A DNA stretch of 41,633 nucleotides. Source: Candidatus Omnitrophota bacterium (GTDB lineage: Bacteria > Omnitrophota > Gorgyraeia > Aquiviventales > Aquiviventaceae). This document shows, one piece after another, positions 32,318 to 38,978 of the stretch. Both the position numbers and the translations under genes were made by a program. Numbering within the stretch: the stretch's first letter is position 1; each line of letters begins with the position of its first letter. The stretch is taken from positions 1 to 41,633 of the forward strand of contig JACQHR010000007.1 of NCBI GenBank assembly GCA_016198905.1. The letters are read 5' to 3'. The notes under the pieces are model-generated. The model had not been told where the DNA came from. It searched no databases and was given only the letters and a program-made list of their open reading frames with translations.

Positions 32318-32860
32318 TTACCTCGCGAGTTGCCGCGTCGCCGCGAGTGCGGCGTCGTAGTTCGGATGCGAGGTCACTTCAGGCACATATTCCACGTAGC
32401 GAACGGTGCCCGCGCCATCGACGAGCACAATCGCCCGGGTCAGGAGCCGCAGTTCTTTGATCAGCATCCCGTACGCCTTTCCAAACGAGGCGTCCTTGTG
32501 ATCGGACACCACCTTGACCTTGTCGATCCCCGCCGCTCCACACCAGCGCTTCTGCGCAAACGGCAGGTCCATGCTGACGGCCAAGATCTGGACGTTCGGG
32601 AGCTTCGCCGCTTCCTCGTTCAACCGCCGCGTCTGCGCGTCGCACACCGGCGTATCCAGCGAGGGGACGACGCTGATGAGGAGTGTCTTGCCCTTGACGC
32701 TGCTCAGCGTCACGGGAGATAAATCCTGTGCGATTGTTTGGAATTCCGGCGCTCGGGCGCCCACTGTAATTGCCGGTCCAATGAGTGTGAGCGGATTGCC
32801 CTTGAATGTGACGGCGCCGACGCGCTCTTGGGGCGAGCTCGACACGGTTGCTGTTGCCAT
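32318..32860 (-). CDS. tpx: Thiol peroxidase (atypical 2-Cys peroxiredoxin)
   Basis: A 180-aa Tpx reducing lipid and alkyl hydroperoxides with thioredoxin. The peroxidatic Cys73 is in PSLDTPVCDAQTRR, and the resolving Cys107 is in FAQKRWCGAAG, the Tpx arrangement. The N-terminal TFKGNPLTLIG and C-terminal YVEYVPEVTSHPNYDAAL also match. It has a good ribosome site (GAGGAGGATC) before its ATG. A promoter lies at 32901-32929. Confidence 0.95.
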   Translation of the reverse strand: MATATVSSSPQERVGAVTFKGNPLTLIGPAITVGARAPEFQTIAQDLSPVTLSSVKGKTLLISVVPSLDTPVCDAQTRRLNEEAAKLPNVQILAVSMDLPFAQKRWCGAAGIDKVKVVSDHKDASFGKAYGMLIKELRLLTRAIVLVDGAGTVRYVEYVPEVTSHPNYDAALAATRQLAR

Positions 32861-32900
32861 CAGTGATCCTCCTCGGTTGGTATCTCACGGCGGACATCTC

Positions 32901-32929
32901 ATGCTAGCGAAAGGCCAACGGAACGTCAA
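32901..32929 (-). promoter_or_regulatory. tpx promoter
   Basis: -35 TTGACG (32929-32924), 17-nt spacer, -10 TAGCAT (32906-32901), about 40 nt before the tpx ATG. A MITE-like element begins 27 nt upstream of the -35. Confidence 0.55.
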
Positions 32930-32955
32930 GGTAGCGCCATGCTTGTGTCGTGCTT

Positions 32956-33081
32956 GGTGATGGTCAAGTTTGGCGGGTCCTGCGACCGAGGCCGGGTACC
33001 CACGAAGTGGGTGGCCGATGGGAGTGCCGGAAGCCGTGAGGCAACGGCCCGCTGCGTCACCCACCAAACTTGACCACTACC
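32956..33081. mobile_element. MITE-like element with 23-bp terminal inverted repeats and 8-bp target duplication
   Basis: The ends (32956-32978 and 33059-33081) are inverted repeats over 23 nt with three mismatches; the core TGGTCAAGTTTGG is exact. The direct repeat TCGTGCTT flanks the element on both sides (32948-32955, 33082-33089). The interior has no open frame but folds well: ACCCAC-GAA-GTGGGT and GCCGT-GAGGCA-ACGGC hairpins. The 126-bp size and 8-bp duplication fit a non-autonomous derivative of a DDE transposon. The window contains no matching transposase. Confidence 0.75.
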
Positions 33082-33087
33082 TCGTGC

Positions 33088-33116
33088 TTGACGCCCCGTT
33101 GCCTCGACGGTAGAGT
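33088..33116 (+). promoter_or_regulatory. Promoter of the YgfZ-like gene (leaderless)
   Basis: -35 TTGACG (33088-33093), 17-nt spacer, -10 TAGAGT (33111-33116), then 8 nt to the ATG at 33125. The -35 begins inside the right target duplication of the MITE-like element. Confidence 0.55.
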
Positions 33117-33124
33117 AGCCCATC

Positions 33125-34225
33125 ATGGTCATTCCTCTGTTGTTACACGGCAAACATGCGACCGCGCCTGTGCTCTACCAACCTTTTGGCCCGTGGATTG
33201 TGCCGTGGCGCCATACCTCTCTCGCAAATGAATATGACGCGCTGCGCCGGACGGTCGGACTGATCGACGGCTCCACGCAAGCGCTCATCGAAGTGCGGGG
33301 AGCGGATCGCGTCAGTTTCTTGCATAACCTGCTCACCAACGACCTCAAGCGGCTCGTTCCCGGCACCGGATGCCAAGCCGCGCTGCTCGATGCCTCGGCG
33401 AAATTGATCGCGCCGATGCTCGTCCTCGCCGACGCGGACGCGTTGTGGCTGCTCTGCGAGCTTGACCGAGCGACCGTAGTTATGGCCGCGCTGAATCGGT
33501 ATCTTTTTGCGGAGCAGGTGACACTCGTGAATCATGAGCGACAACACGCCGTCTTGGCCCTCGAAGGACCTCGAGCGACGGAGCTGCTATGTCGCGCTGC
33601 AGATACTCCGATGCCGGAGCTGCCCAACGCAGGCGACCACGGCATCCTCATAGTCCAAGGCATCCCGGTGCGGGCGATCAGATATAGCCTCATCGGCGGT
33701 CATGGCGCGCTCTGCCTCGTCGCCCTGGACGACGCCCAGACGGTGTGGGAGCATCTTCAGCGAGTTGGCGTGCCGTTTGGCCTGCAACTCGTGGGGTGGG
33801 AAGCGCTCAACGTGGCCCGCATCGAAGCCGGCATCCCATGGTTTGGGATCGATATGGACGAAACGCATCTGCTGCCGGAAACCGGATTGCAAAACATGAC
33901 GGTCAGCGACACGAAGGGCTGCTACCTCGGTCAGGAAATCATCGCGCGGTTGCAGACGTACGGCTCCGTCAGCAAACGATTGGTGGGATTATTGGTCGAG
34001 GGGGATGACGTGCCGCGCACGGGAGATCGAATCGTCTCGCCGGGAAGCGACGAGACGCTTGGAAGCGTCACCAGTAGCTGCAATTCCCCCGCTCTTCATC
34101 GCCCCATCGCGTTGGGCTACGTGAAGCGCGGCGCGTACGATGCTGGAACGCGCGTCGACATCGTGTGCGGGAAGGCCCGCGTCCCCGCGACGGTCCAGGT
34201 GCCGCCGCTCGCGCCGTTCCGATAG
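33125..34225 (+). CDS. ygfZ: YgfZ/GcvT-like tetrahydrofolate-binding protein
   Basis: A 366-aa member of the YgfZ/IBA57 family, which uses folate to help make or repair 4Fe-4S clusters in certain enzymes. The family signature K-G-C-Y-x-G-Q-E is present as TKGCYLGQEIIAR at about residue 265. The GcvT-fold N-half has FLHNLLTNDLK and the lid domain ends ALGYVKR. It is not the glycine-cleavage T protein, which lacks the Cys motif. A role in maturing the many Fe-S enzymes encoded here (complex I, radical SAM, siroheme reductase) is inference. There is no ribosome site; see the promoter 8 nt upstream. Confidence 0.9.
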   Translation: MVIPLLLHGKHATAPVLYQPFGPWIVPWRHTSLANEYDALRRTVGLIDGSTQALIEVRGADRVSFLHNLLTNDLKRLVPGTGCQAALLDASAKLIAPMLVLADADALWLLCELDRATVVMAALNRYLFAEQVTLVNHERQHAVLALEGPRATELLCRAADTPMPELPNAGDHGILIVQGIPVRAIRYSLIGGHGALCLVALDDAQTVWEHLQRVGVPFGLQLVGWEALNVARIEAGIPWFGIDMDETHLLPETGLQNMTVSDTKGCYLGQEIIARLQTYGSVSKRLVGLLVEGDDVPRTGDRIVSPGSDETLGSVTSSCNSPALHRPIALGYVKRGAYDAGTRVDIVCGKARVPATVQVPPLAPFR

Positions 34226-34231
34226 GTGGGA

Positions 34232-34765
34232 TTACCCCTCTTGCCAGTAGCGGACGAACTCGTGCAGGTGGGTCAACGTCGCGAGTGTCGGCATGCGGTC
34301 GAGGAACACCTTGCCGACGAGATGGTCGCATTCATGCTGGATGACCCGCGCAAAGAACCCCTTCGCTTGAACGCGCACCTTCTCGCCCTTGCGGTTGTAC
34401 GCTTCCACCTCGAGTGCGTCCGCGCGCGGCACCTGCCCGCGGAACTCGTGGACGCTCAAGCATCCTTCCCAGTCGATCAGATGCTTCTTCGACATGCTGA
34501 GGATCTTCGGGTTGATCAGCACGGTCAGCGGCACCGGCCCCTCACCCGGATAGCGACGGTTCGAGGTGACTTCGATCACGGCGATCTGCTGCGACACATG
34601 CACCTGCGGCGCGGCCAGTCCCACGCCTTCGTACTCGCGCATCGTCTCGATCATGTCGTCGAGAAATCGCTGCACGCCGGCAGACGTGATCAGCTCCTTC
34701 GGGACGGGGGCCGACGGTGTGCGGATGACGGGGTGACCAAGACGCGCAACTTTTAAGATAGCCAT
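34232..34765 (-). CDS. def: Peptide deformylase
   Basis: A 177-aa metalloenzyme removing the formyl group from nascent N-terminal methionine. All three motifs are intact: GVGLAAPQV (about 47-55), EGCLSV with metal ligand Cys102, and HECDH with His144, Glu145 and His148. ATG at 34765 gives the normal start MAILKVARLGHPV; the seven extra upstream residues would come from the heptamer region. It converges on the YgfZ-like gene with 6 nt between stops and follows the acetyltransferase gene. Confidence 0.96.
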   Translation of the reverse strand: MAILKVARLGHPVIRTPSAPVPKELITSAGVQRFLDDMIETMREYEGVGLAAPQVHVSQQIAVIEVTSNRRYPGEGPVPLTVLINPKILSMSKKHLIDWEGCLSVHEFRGQVPRADALEVEAYNRKGEKVRVQAKGFFARVIQHECDHLVGKVFLDRMPTLATLTHLHEFVRYWQEG

Positions 34766-34774
34766 CTGCGAGTC

Positions 34775-34802
34775 GGCAACAAGCAACCGGCAACAAGCGA
34801 CA
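34775..34802. repeat. Heptamer array GGCAACA/AGCAACC upstream of def
   Basis: Four 7-nt units (GGCAACA, AGCAACC, GGCAACA, AGCGACA) fill almost the whole 39-nt gap between the acetyltransferase stop and the def start. Confidence 0.85.
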
Positions 34803-34804
34803 TG

Positions 34805-35125
34805 TTAACCAGAAATAAGAGGGTTGGAGGTTGGACCGCCGCGCTTGGTGAACGGTTCGTACTCTTTATGGCGCTTCAGATACGCGTCGGAAATGTACGA
34901 ACAGGATGGAATCACGGTGAGCTGCTTGGCCTTCGCGTATTCAAACGCCGCTTTGCAGAGTTTCTCCGCAATCCCGCGCCCGCGAAACACCTCGGGAACG
35001 TACGTGTGGTAGAGGTCAATGCTCTTCCCGTTCAGTCGATACATCACGCAGGCTTCGTAGCCTTGGAGCTTCACGAAAAATTTGCTCCCGGCTTGGTCGT
35101 GCTGCACCGTTACGTCTTCCGTCAT
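34805..35125 (-). CDS. Small GNAT-family N-acetyltransferase
   Basis: A 106-aa protein of the short YjdJ-like acetyltransferase group. The acetyl-CoA loop is FRGRGIAEKLCKAAFEYA, followed by KQLTVIPSCSYISDAYL, the two defining blocks. The substrate is unknown. A strong promoter (TTGCAA-17-TATAAT) places transcription start only a few bases before the ATG. A huge frame continuing upstream on this strand runs antisense through elp3 and is not coding. It is divergent from elp3 and leads into def. Confidence 0.88.
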   Translation of the reverse strand: MTEDVTVQHDQAGSKFFVKLQGYEACVMYRLNGKSIDLYHTYVPEVFRGRGIAEKLCKAAFEYAKAKQLTVIPSCSYISDAYLKRHKEYEPFTKRGGPTSNPLISG

Positions 35126-35134
35126 AACGCGGTT

Positions 35135-35186
35135 ATTATAGAGAGCCGGCCGACGGCTTGCAACGACCTCTTGTCTCAGGCATGAT
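35135..35186. promoter_or_regulatory. Divergent promoters sharing one palindromic -35 hexamer
   Basis: TTGCAA at 35158-35163 is its own reverse complement. Leftward it has a 17-nt spacer to TATAAT (35140-35135), which ends 9 nt before the acetyltransferase ATG. Rightward it has a 17-nt spacer to CATGAT (35181-35186), which ends 11 nt before the elp3 ATG. Both genes would be leaderless or nearly so, and polymerase could occupy only one direction at a time. Confidence 0.6.
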
Positions 35187-35197
35187 AGAGGCCCGCG

Positions 35198-36817
35198 ATG
35201 GACGCCGTCGGAATGCTCCTCAATCAAATTGCGCAGACGCTGCCGGAAAACCGCGCGCAGCTGCGCAAGCTCAAGACCGCGATCGCCTCGCAGGCGAAGC
35301 AGCCGCTCATCCGCAACGATGCGCTGCTGCATCGCTATCGAGCTGAACTCCTCGAAGGCCTGCGCAAACCCGATGAGCGGCTCTCGCAGATCCTGACCCT
35401 CAACGGCATCCGCTCTCAATCCGGGATCGCCACGGTCACGGTGATCACGAAGCCATTCGCCTGCCCGGGCCGATGCGTCTACTGCCCGACGGAAGCGCGC
35501 GCGCCGAAGAGCTATCTCACCAACGAGCCTGCGATCATGCGCGCGATCCGCAATGAGTACGACCCGTACGCCCAAGTGCGCAGCCGACTTGACGCGCTCG
35601 AGGAGACCGGCCACCCGACGGACAAAGTGGAGCTGATCATCAAGGGCGGCACGTGGTCGTTTTATCCGGAGTCGTATCAGCGTGAGTTCGTCCAGCGTTG
35701 CATCGAAGCGGCGAATGACTTCGGGCAGCACACAGCACACAGCACACAGCACACAGATCCGTGTCAGCAAGACGCAAGCCTGGAACTGACCCAACAACGG
35801 AATGAAGCGGCGAAGAACCGCATCATCGGCATCACGATCGAGACGCGTCCGGACTATGTTGATGCGGCGGAGATCCGTCGGCTGCGCGAACTTGGCGTCA
35901 CGCGCGTCGAGCTCGGCGTCCAGACGCTGGAAGAGTCGGTGCTCGACTTGATTGTGCGGGATCATGGTATTGCCGAAGTCCAGCACGCCACTCGCCTGCT
36001 GAAGAACGCCGGCTTCAAGGTCGCGTACCATCTCATGCCGAATCTTCCTGGGGCCACTCCGGCGAGCGACCTTGAGAGCCTGCGCACGCTCTTTACCGAT
36101 CCCGCGTATCAGCCGGACACGATGAAGCTGTATCCCTGTGCCGTCGTGGAAAGCGCCGAGCTGTACGAGTGGTGGCGGCAAGGCCGCTACACCCCGTACG
36201 ATGACGAGACGCTCGTTGAGCTGCTCATCGCAATGAAGCAGCTCGTGCCGCCGTACGTGCGCATCGAGCGCGTCATTCGCGACATTCCCTCGACCTCCAT
36301 TCAGGCCGGATCGCACACGACGAACTTGCGCGAAGAAGTCCACCGGCGCCTGCGCGCGCGAGGGCTGCGTTGCCGCTGCATCCGCTGCCGGCAAGTGCGT
36401 GACGATGCGACAGGATCGTTCGCACTGGTCAGGCGCGCATACGAAGCGTCCGGCGGGATGGAGATCTTCTTGAGCTTTGAGGATTCCACCACCGATCGGC
36501 TGGCCTCGCTGTTGCGCTTGCGCATCCCCTCTGCGCAAACCATTCCGCTTTGCTCGACGCTGCGCGATGCGGCACTCCTCCGGGAATTGCATTCGTACGG
36601 GCATCACGTGCCGCTGCACGAGACACGCGATCGCGCGGTCCAGCATCACGGCTTCGGTCGGCGCCTCTTGCTGGAAGCCGAACGCATGGCGCGAGACGAG
36701 TATGGGTTGCGCCGGATGGCGGTGATCGCGGGGGTGGGCGTGCGCGACTATTATCGAAAGTTCGGCTACGAACTGGAAGAGACGTATATGGTGAAGGAGC
36801 TTAGCGGGAAGCACTAA
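35198..36817 (+). CDS. elp3: Elp3-like tRNA uridine-34 modification enzyme (radical SAM + GNAT)
   Basis: A 539-aa homologue of the Elongator catalytic subunit, which builds carboxymethyl-type groups on wobble uridine. The radical SAM cluster motif is ACPGRCVYCPTEARAP (about 89-104), followed by KGGTWSFYPESYQ and GITIETRPDY. A lysine acetyltransferase domain (about 430-535) ends the protein (HGFGRRLLLEAER, VRDYYRKFGYELEETYMVK). Elp3 is common in archaea and eukaryotes and patchy in bacteria, where it acts alone. A heptamer array inserts QHTAHSTQHT at about residues 176-187, in a loop that varies among homologues. The stop codon lies in another array. Confidence 0.94.
   Translation: MDAVGMLLNQIAQTLPENRAQLRKLKTAIASQAKQPLIRNDALLHRYRAELLEGLRKPDERLSQILTLNGIRSQSGIATVTVITKPFACPGRCVYCPTEARAPKSYLTNEPAIMRAIRNEYDPYAQVRSRLDALEETGHPTDKVELIIKGGTWSFYPESYQREFVQRCIEAANDFGQHTAHSTQHTDPCQQDASLELTQQRNEAAKNRIIGITIETRPDYVDAAEIRRLRELGVTRVELGVQTLEESVLDLIVRDHGIAEVQHATRLLKNAGFKVAYHLMPNLPGATPASDLESLRTLFTDPAYQPDTMKLYPCAVVESAELYEWWRQGRYTPYDDETLVELLIAMKQLVPPYVRIERVIRDIPSTSIQAGSHTTNLREEVHRRLRARGLRCRCIRCRQVRDDATGSFALVRRAYEASGGMEIFLSFEDSTTDRLASLLRLRIPSAQTIPLCSTLRDAALLRELHSYGHHVPLHETRDRAVQHHGFGRRLLLEAERMARDEYGLRRMAVIAGVGVRDYYRKFGYELEETYMVKELSGKH
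35726..35756. repeat. Heptamer array CAGCACA x4 inside elp3
   Basis: Four perfect CAGCACA units plus CAG lie within the elp3 frame and keep it open. This is the same unit as at the nuoEF start, and both are read in the same frame to give QHTAHSTQHT. Confidence 0.95.
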
Positions 36818-36931
36818 GCACACAGCACAAAGCAAAAAGTAAAAACTGGAAGAAATAAAAACGCCTAGAAAATTTCTAGGCGTTTTACATTTTACTTTGT
36901 GCTGTCTGCTGTGTGCTTAGTGCTGAAGTTT
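36810..36931. repeat. Heptamer arrays flanking a bidirectional terminator
   Basis: Left units AGCACTA, AGCACAC, AGCACAA, AGCAAAA, AGTAAAA, ACTGGAA (36810-36851) face right units TTTTACT, TTGTGCT, GTCTGCT, GTGTGCT, TAGTGCT, GAAGTTT (36890-36931). The arms are reverse complements with few mismatches and surround a perfect terminator stem. Together they can form a hairpin of up to about 50 bp. The arrays include the stop codons of both convergent genes. Confidence 0.9.
36858..36886. terminator. Bidirectional intrinsic terminator between elp3 and the ferredoxin gene
   Basis: AAAACGCCTAGAAA pairs perfectly with TTTCTAGGCGTTTT around a single base: a 14-bp stem with A/T tails on both sides. It serves both convergent genes. 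Confidence 0.92.
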
Positions 36932-37244
36932 AGTTGACGAGCTTATTGCCCGGCCGCTTAGGCGGATCGTTCTTTGGACGCTCCGGAGCCGGCGGGTTGT
37001 TCTTATAGGACGGGGTGAGCTCTTTGTTGATCGCAGCGTAGGCCTTGTCCTCATCTTCGGAAGCGACGATGGCGCCGACCGGACACTCCGGCAGGCACAG
37101 GCCGCAGTTGATGCACACCTCGGGGTCGATGATCATGAACTCCTGCCCCTTGTAGTCGCCGGGATGAATGCATTCCACGGGGCAGACGGTGGCGCACACC
37201 CCGTACCGCTCGCCGAGACACTTCTCCGTAATGACATAGGCCAT
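36930..37244 (-). CDS. Ferredoxin with two clusters, FdxA-like
   Basis: A 104-aa electron carrier. The N-terminal cluster site is spaced Cys-x7-Cys-x3-Cys-Pro (KCLGERYGVCATVCPVEC), as in 7Fe ferredoxins. The second is the standard CINCGLCLPECPVGAI 4Fe-4S motif. The C-terminus is a proline- and lysine-rich tail (NPPAPERPKNDPPKRPG). A clear AAGGAGG ribosome site precedes the ATG. It is a plausible donor for the siroheme reductase or radical SAM enzymes, though not adjacent to them. Confidence 0.92.
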   Translation of the reverse strand: MAYVITEKCLGERYGVCATVCPVECIHPGDYKGQEFMIIDPEVCINCGLCLPECPVGAIVASEDEDKAYAAINKELTPSYKNNPPAPERPKNDPPKRPGNKLVN

Positions 37245-37327
37245 CAGGTTGCCTCCTTAAGGTTCGCGTGAAATTTCGTGTATCTTACAGAATCCGCTGC
37301 GGCTTCGTCAAGCGGCTCGTGTGCGCG

Positions 37328-37552
37328 TTACAAGACCAGGTGCGAATCCGTGTCACGAACCCCGCTCAGTTGGCGAATAGTGGAGAGAACCACCGCGAAC
37401 TCTTCGTAGGGCTCGGCGTCGATAAATGCGATCATGTCGTGCTCACCGGTAACCTGATAGACCATCTTGACGCCGGCGAGTTTCGATATGGCGTCCTGGA
37501 TCGCCGTCTCGCGTCCCGGTGTGACATCAATCATGATGAAGGCTTTCGGCAT
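37328..37552 (-). CDS. Stand-alone Lrp/AsnC ligand-binding (RAM) domain protein
   Basis: A 74-aa protein comprising only the RAM sensor domain of Lrp-family regulators: PKAFIMIDVTPG, then VKMVYQVTGEHDMIAFIDAE and DTDSHLVL. No helix-turn-helix is encoded. Such small RAM proteins form oligomers that bind amino acids or other small ligands. Start chosen at the ATG giving this standard domain; a promoter TTGAGT-17-TACAAT lies about 25 nt upstream, inside the longer alternative frame. Confidence 0.88.
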   Translation of the reverse strand: MPKAFIMIDVTPGRETAIQDAISKLAGVKMVYQVTGEHDMIAFIDAEPYEEFAVVLSTIRQLSGVRDTDSHLVL

Positions 37553-37576
37553 CGTCTCATCACCCCGTTTTGCGGT

Positions 37577-37605
37577 ATTGTAACCCAGCCTGTTGAGAAA
37601 CTCAA
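37577..37605 (-). promoter_or_regulatory. Promoter of the RAM-domain gene
   Basis: -35 TTGAGT (37605-37600), 17-nt spacer, -10 TACAAT (37582-37577), 24 nt before the ATG at 37552. Confidence 0.6.
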
Positions 37606-37659
37606 GCAACCGTCTCACACAGACATCCCATCCATTATTATTGAATGGCCACTATGCGC

Positions 37660-37790
37660 GGGTGGCGCAGCGCGGAGGCCCCCACGCCGCCCGCAGAGCC
37701 AGCGCGATAGTCGCTGGGCGAGGACGGTGTGGGGTCGCGCTGCGACAGGACCCGCGAACTGAACCCGAGCCAGGACCCGCCCACCAACTT
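37660..37790. other. GC-rich structured noncoding block
   Basis: The gap 37553-37862 contains a rod-like fold: CGCAGCGCG (37666-37674) pairs with CGCGCTGCG (37736-37744), CCCCAC with GTGGGG inside it, and CCAGCG with CGCTGG at the tip. It shares GCGGGTCCTG and a CCCACCAA-CTT end with the MITE-like element at 32956, so it may be a decayed relative or a small RNA. Nothing in it looks like coding sequence. Confidence 0.5.
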
Positions 37791-37827
37791 ATGAAGACCC
37801 TCAAACTAATCGATGAGCACATATCCG

Positions 37828-37856
37828 TTGAAGATTGGGAATGGGCGGCGTATTCT
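37828..37856 (+). promoter_or_regulatory. Promoter of the aldo/keto reductase operon (leaderless)
   Basis: -35 TTGAAG (37828-37833), 17-nt spacer, -10 TATTCT (37851-37856), then 6 nt to the ATG at 37863. Confidence 0.6.
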
Positions 37857-37862
37857 ACCGTC

Positions 37863-38975
37863 ATGACGATGCAGGGTGTCGCGTCCGTCTCGGGCACCGA
37901 ACGCTTCCGGCAACGATGCGCCTCCCTCCATCCCGACCATTTCCGGTCCCTGCACAATCTCTGGGTGTCCTCGATCGGCTTGGGCACCTATCTCGGAGAC
38001 GCGGATGACCAGACCGATGAGCTCTACGCGCTCGCGATTCAAGAGGCCCTCCGGCGCGGCTGCAACGTGCTGGATACGGCCATCAACTATCGGTGCCAAC
38101 GCAGCGAGCGCGTCATCGGACGAACGGTGGCCGCGCTCGTCGCCGGCGGGGCCCTCACGCGCGAAGAAGTCGTCCTCTGCACAAAAGGCGGCTACTTGCC
38201 TTTCGATGGCGCGGTGCCCGCAGATCCCGGCCGCTACGTCGTCGACACGATCATCGCCCCGGGCCTGGCCCGGTATGACGAGATCGTGGCCGGTTGCCAT
38301 TGCCTCGCGCCGGCGTATTTGGATCACGCGCTGCGCACCAGCCTGAGCAACTTGCGCGCGCAGACGATCGATGTCTACTATCTCCATAACCCCGAGCAAC
38401 AACTCGATGAAGTCAGTCGTGACGTTTTCATGGCTCGGCTTGCCGCCGCCTTCGAACTGCTGGAGCAACGCGTGCGGGATGGCGTCATTCGCTTGTACGG
38501 AACCGCCACCTGGAATGGGTTTCGCTGCAACCCCCACGCGCGCGCCTACCTCTCCTTAGAGACGCTCGTCGCGTGCGCCGAGCACGTCGGAGGCTCCGGG
38601 CACCATTTCCGTGCCATTCAACTGCCGTACAATCTGGCGATGCCCGACGCGTATTCGTTTCAGAACCAGACGGTCGACGGCGACACCATGTCGATCTTCC
38701 AAGCTGCGGAGCACTTGGGCCTCTCGGTCGTCGTCAGCGGCAGCCTCTTGCAGAGCCAGCTGACGCGCCTGCCCTCAAGCCTCGAAGCGTCGATCCCCGG
38801 TCTCGCGACATCGGCGCAACGCGCCCTGCAGTTTGTCCGCTCAACACCGGGCGTCACGACGGCCCTCGTCGGCATGAAACAACCGGCGCACGTCGAAGAG
38901 AACTTAGCGCTCGCCCGCCATCCGTCGCTTGGCGCCGAGCAGATCCGCCATCTCTTCGATCGCGCGGCACGGTAG
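37863..38975 (+). CDS. Aldo/keto reductase family protein
   Basis: A 370-aa TIM-barrel oxidoreductase using NAD(P)H. Catalytic-type residues are in NVLDTAINYRCQRSE (Asp and Tyr), LCTKGGYL (Lys) and YYLHNPEQ (His). TTALVGMKQPAHVEENLALA near the C-terminus is the cofactor-binding end of the barrel. It is longer than typical members, with an insertion around GYLPFDGAVPADPGRY. The substrate is unknown. Start chosen at MTMQGVASV because a good promoter ends 6 nt before it; longer frames run into noncoding structure. The NlpC/P60 gene begins 3 nt after its stop. Confidence 0.88.
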   Translation: MTMQGVASVSGTERFRQRCASLHPDHFRSLHNLWVSSIGLGTYLGDADDQTDELYALAIQEALRRGCNVLDTAINYRCQRSERVIGRTVAALVAGGALTREEVVLCTKGGYLPFDGAVPADPGRYVVDTIIAPGLARYDEIVAGCHCLAPAYLDHALRTSLSNLRAQTIDVYYLHNPEQQLDEVSRDVFMARLAAAFELLEQRVRDGVIRLYGTATWNGFRCNPHARAYLSLETLVACAEHVGGSGHHFRAIQLPYNLAMPDAYSFQNQTVDGDTMSIFQAAEHLGLSVVVSGSLLQSQLTRLPSSLEASIPGLATSAQRALQFVRSTPGVTTALVGMKQPAHVEENLALARHPSLGAEQIRHLFDRAAR

Positions 38976-38978
38976 CGC

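Noticed and set aside
34805-36835. A 676-aa minus-strand frame covering all of elp3
   Set aside because: Only its last 106 codons (34805-35125) are a real protein, a GNAT acetyltransferase with its own promoter. The rest is antisense to a well-conserved Elp3 and has no recognisable domain.
5923-36931. The heptamer arrays as a CRISPR array
   Set aside because: Units are 7 nt, contiguous and without spacers, and no cas genes are present.
37660-37790. The structured block as RNase P RNA, tmRNA or 6S RNA
   Set aside because: None of the conserved sequence blocks I know for these RNAs is present.
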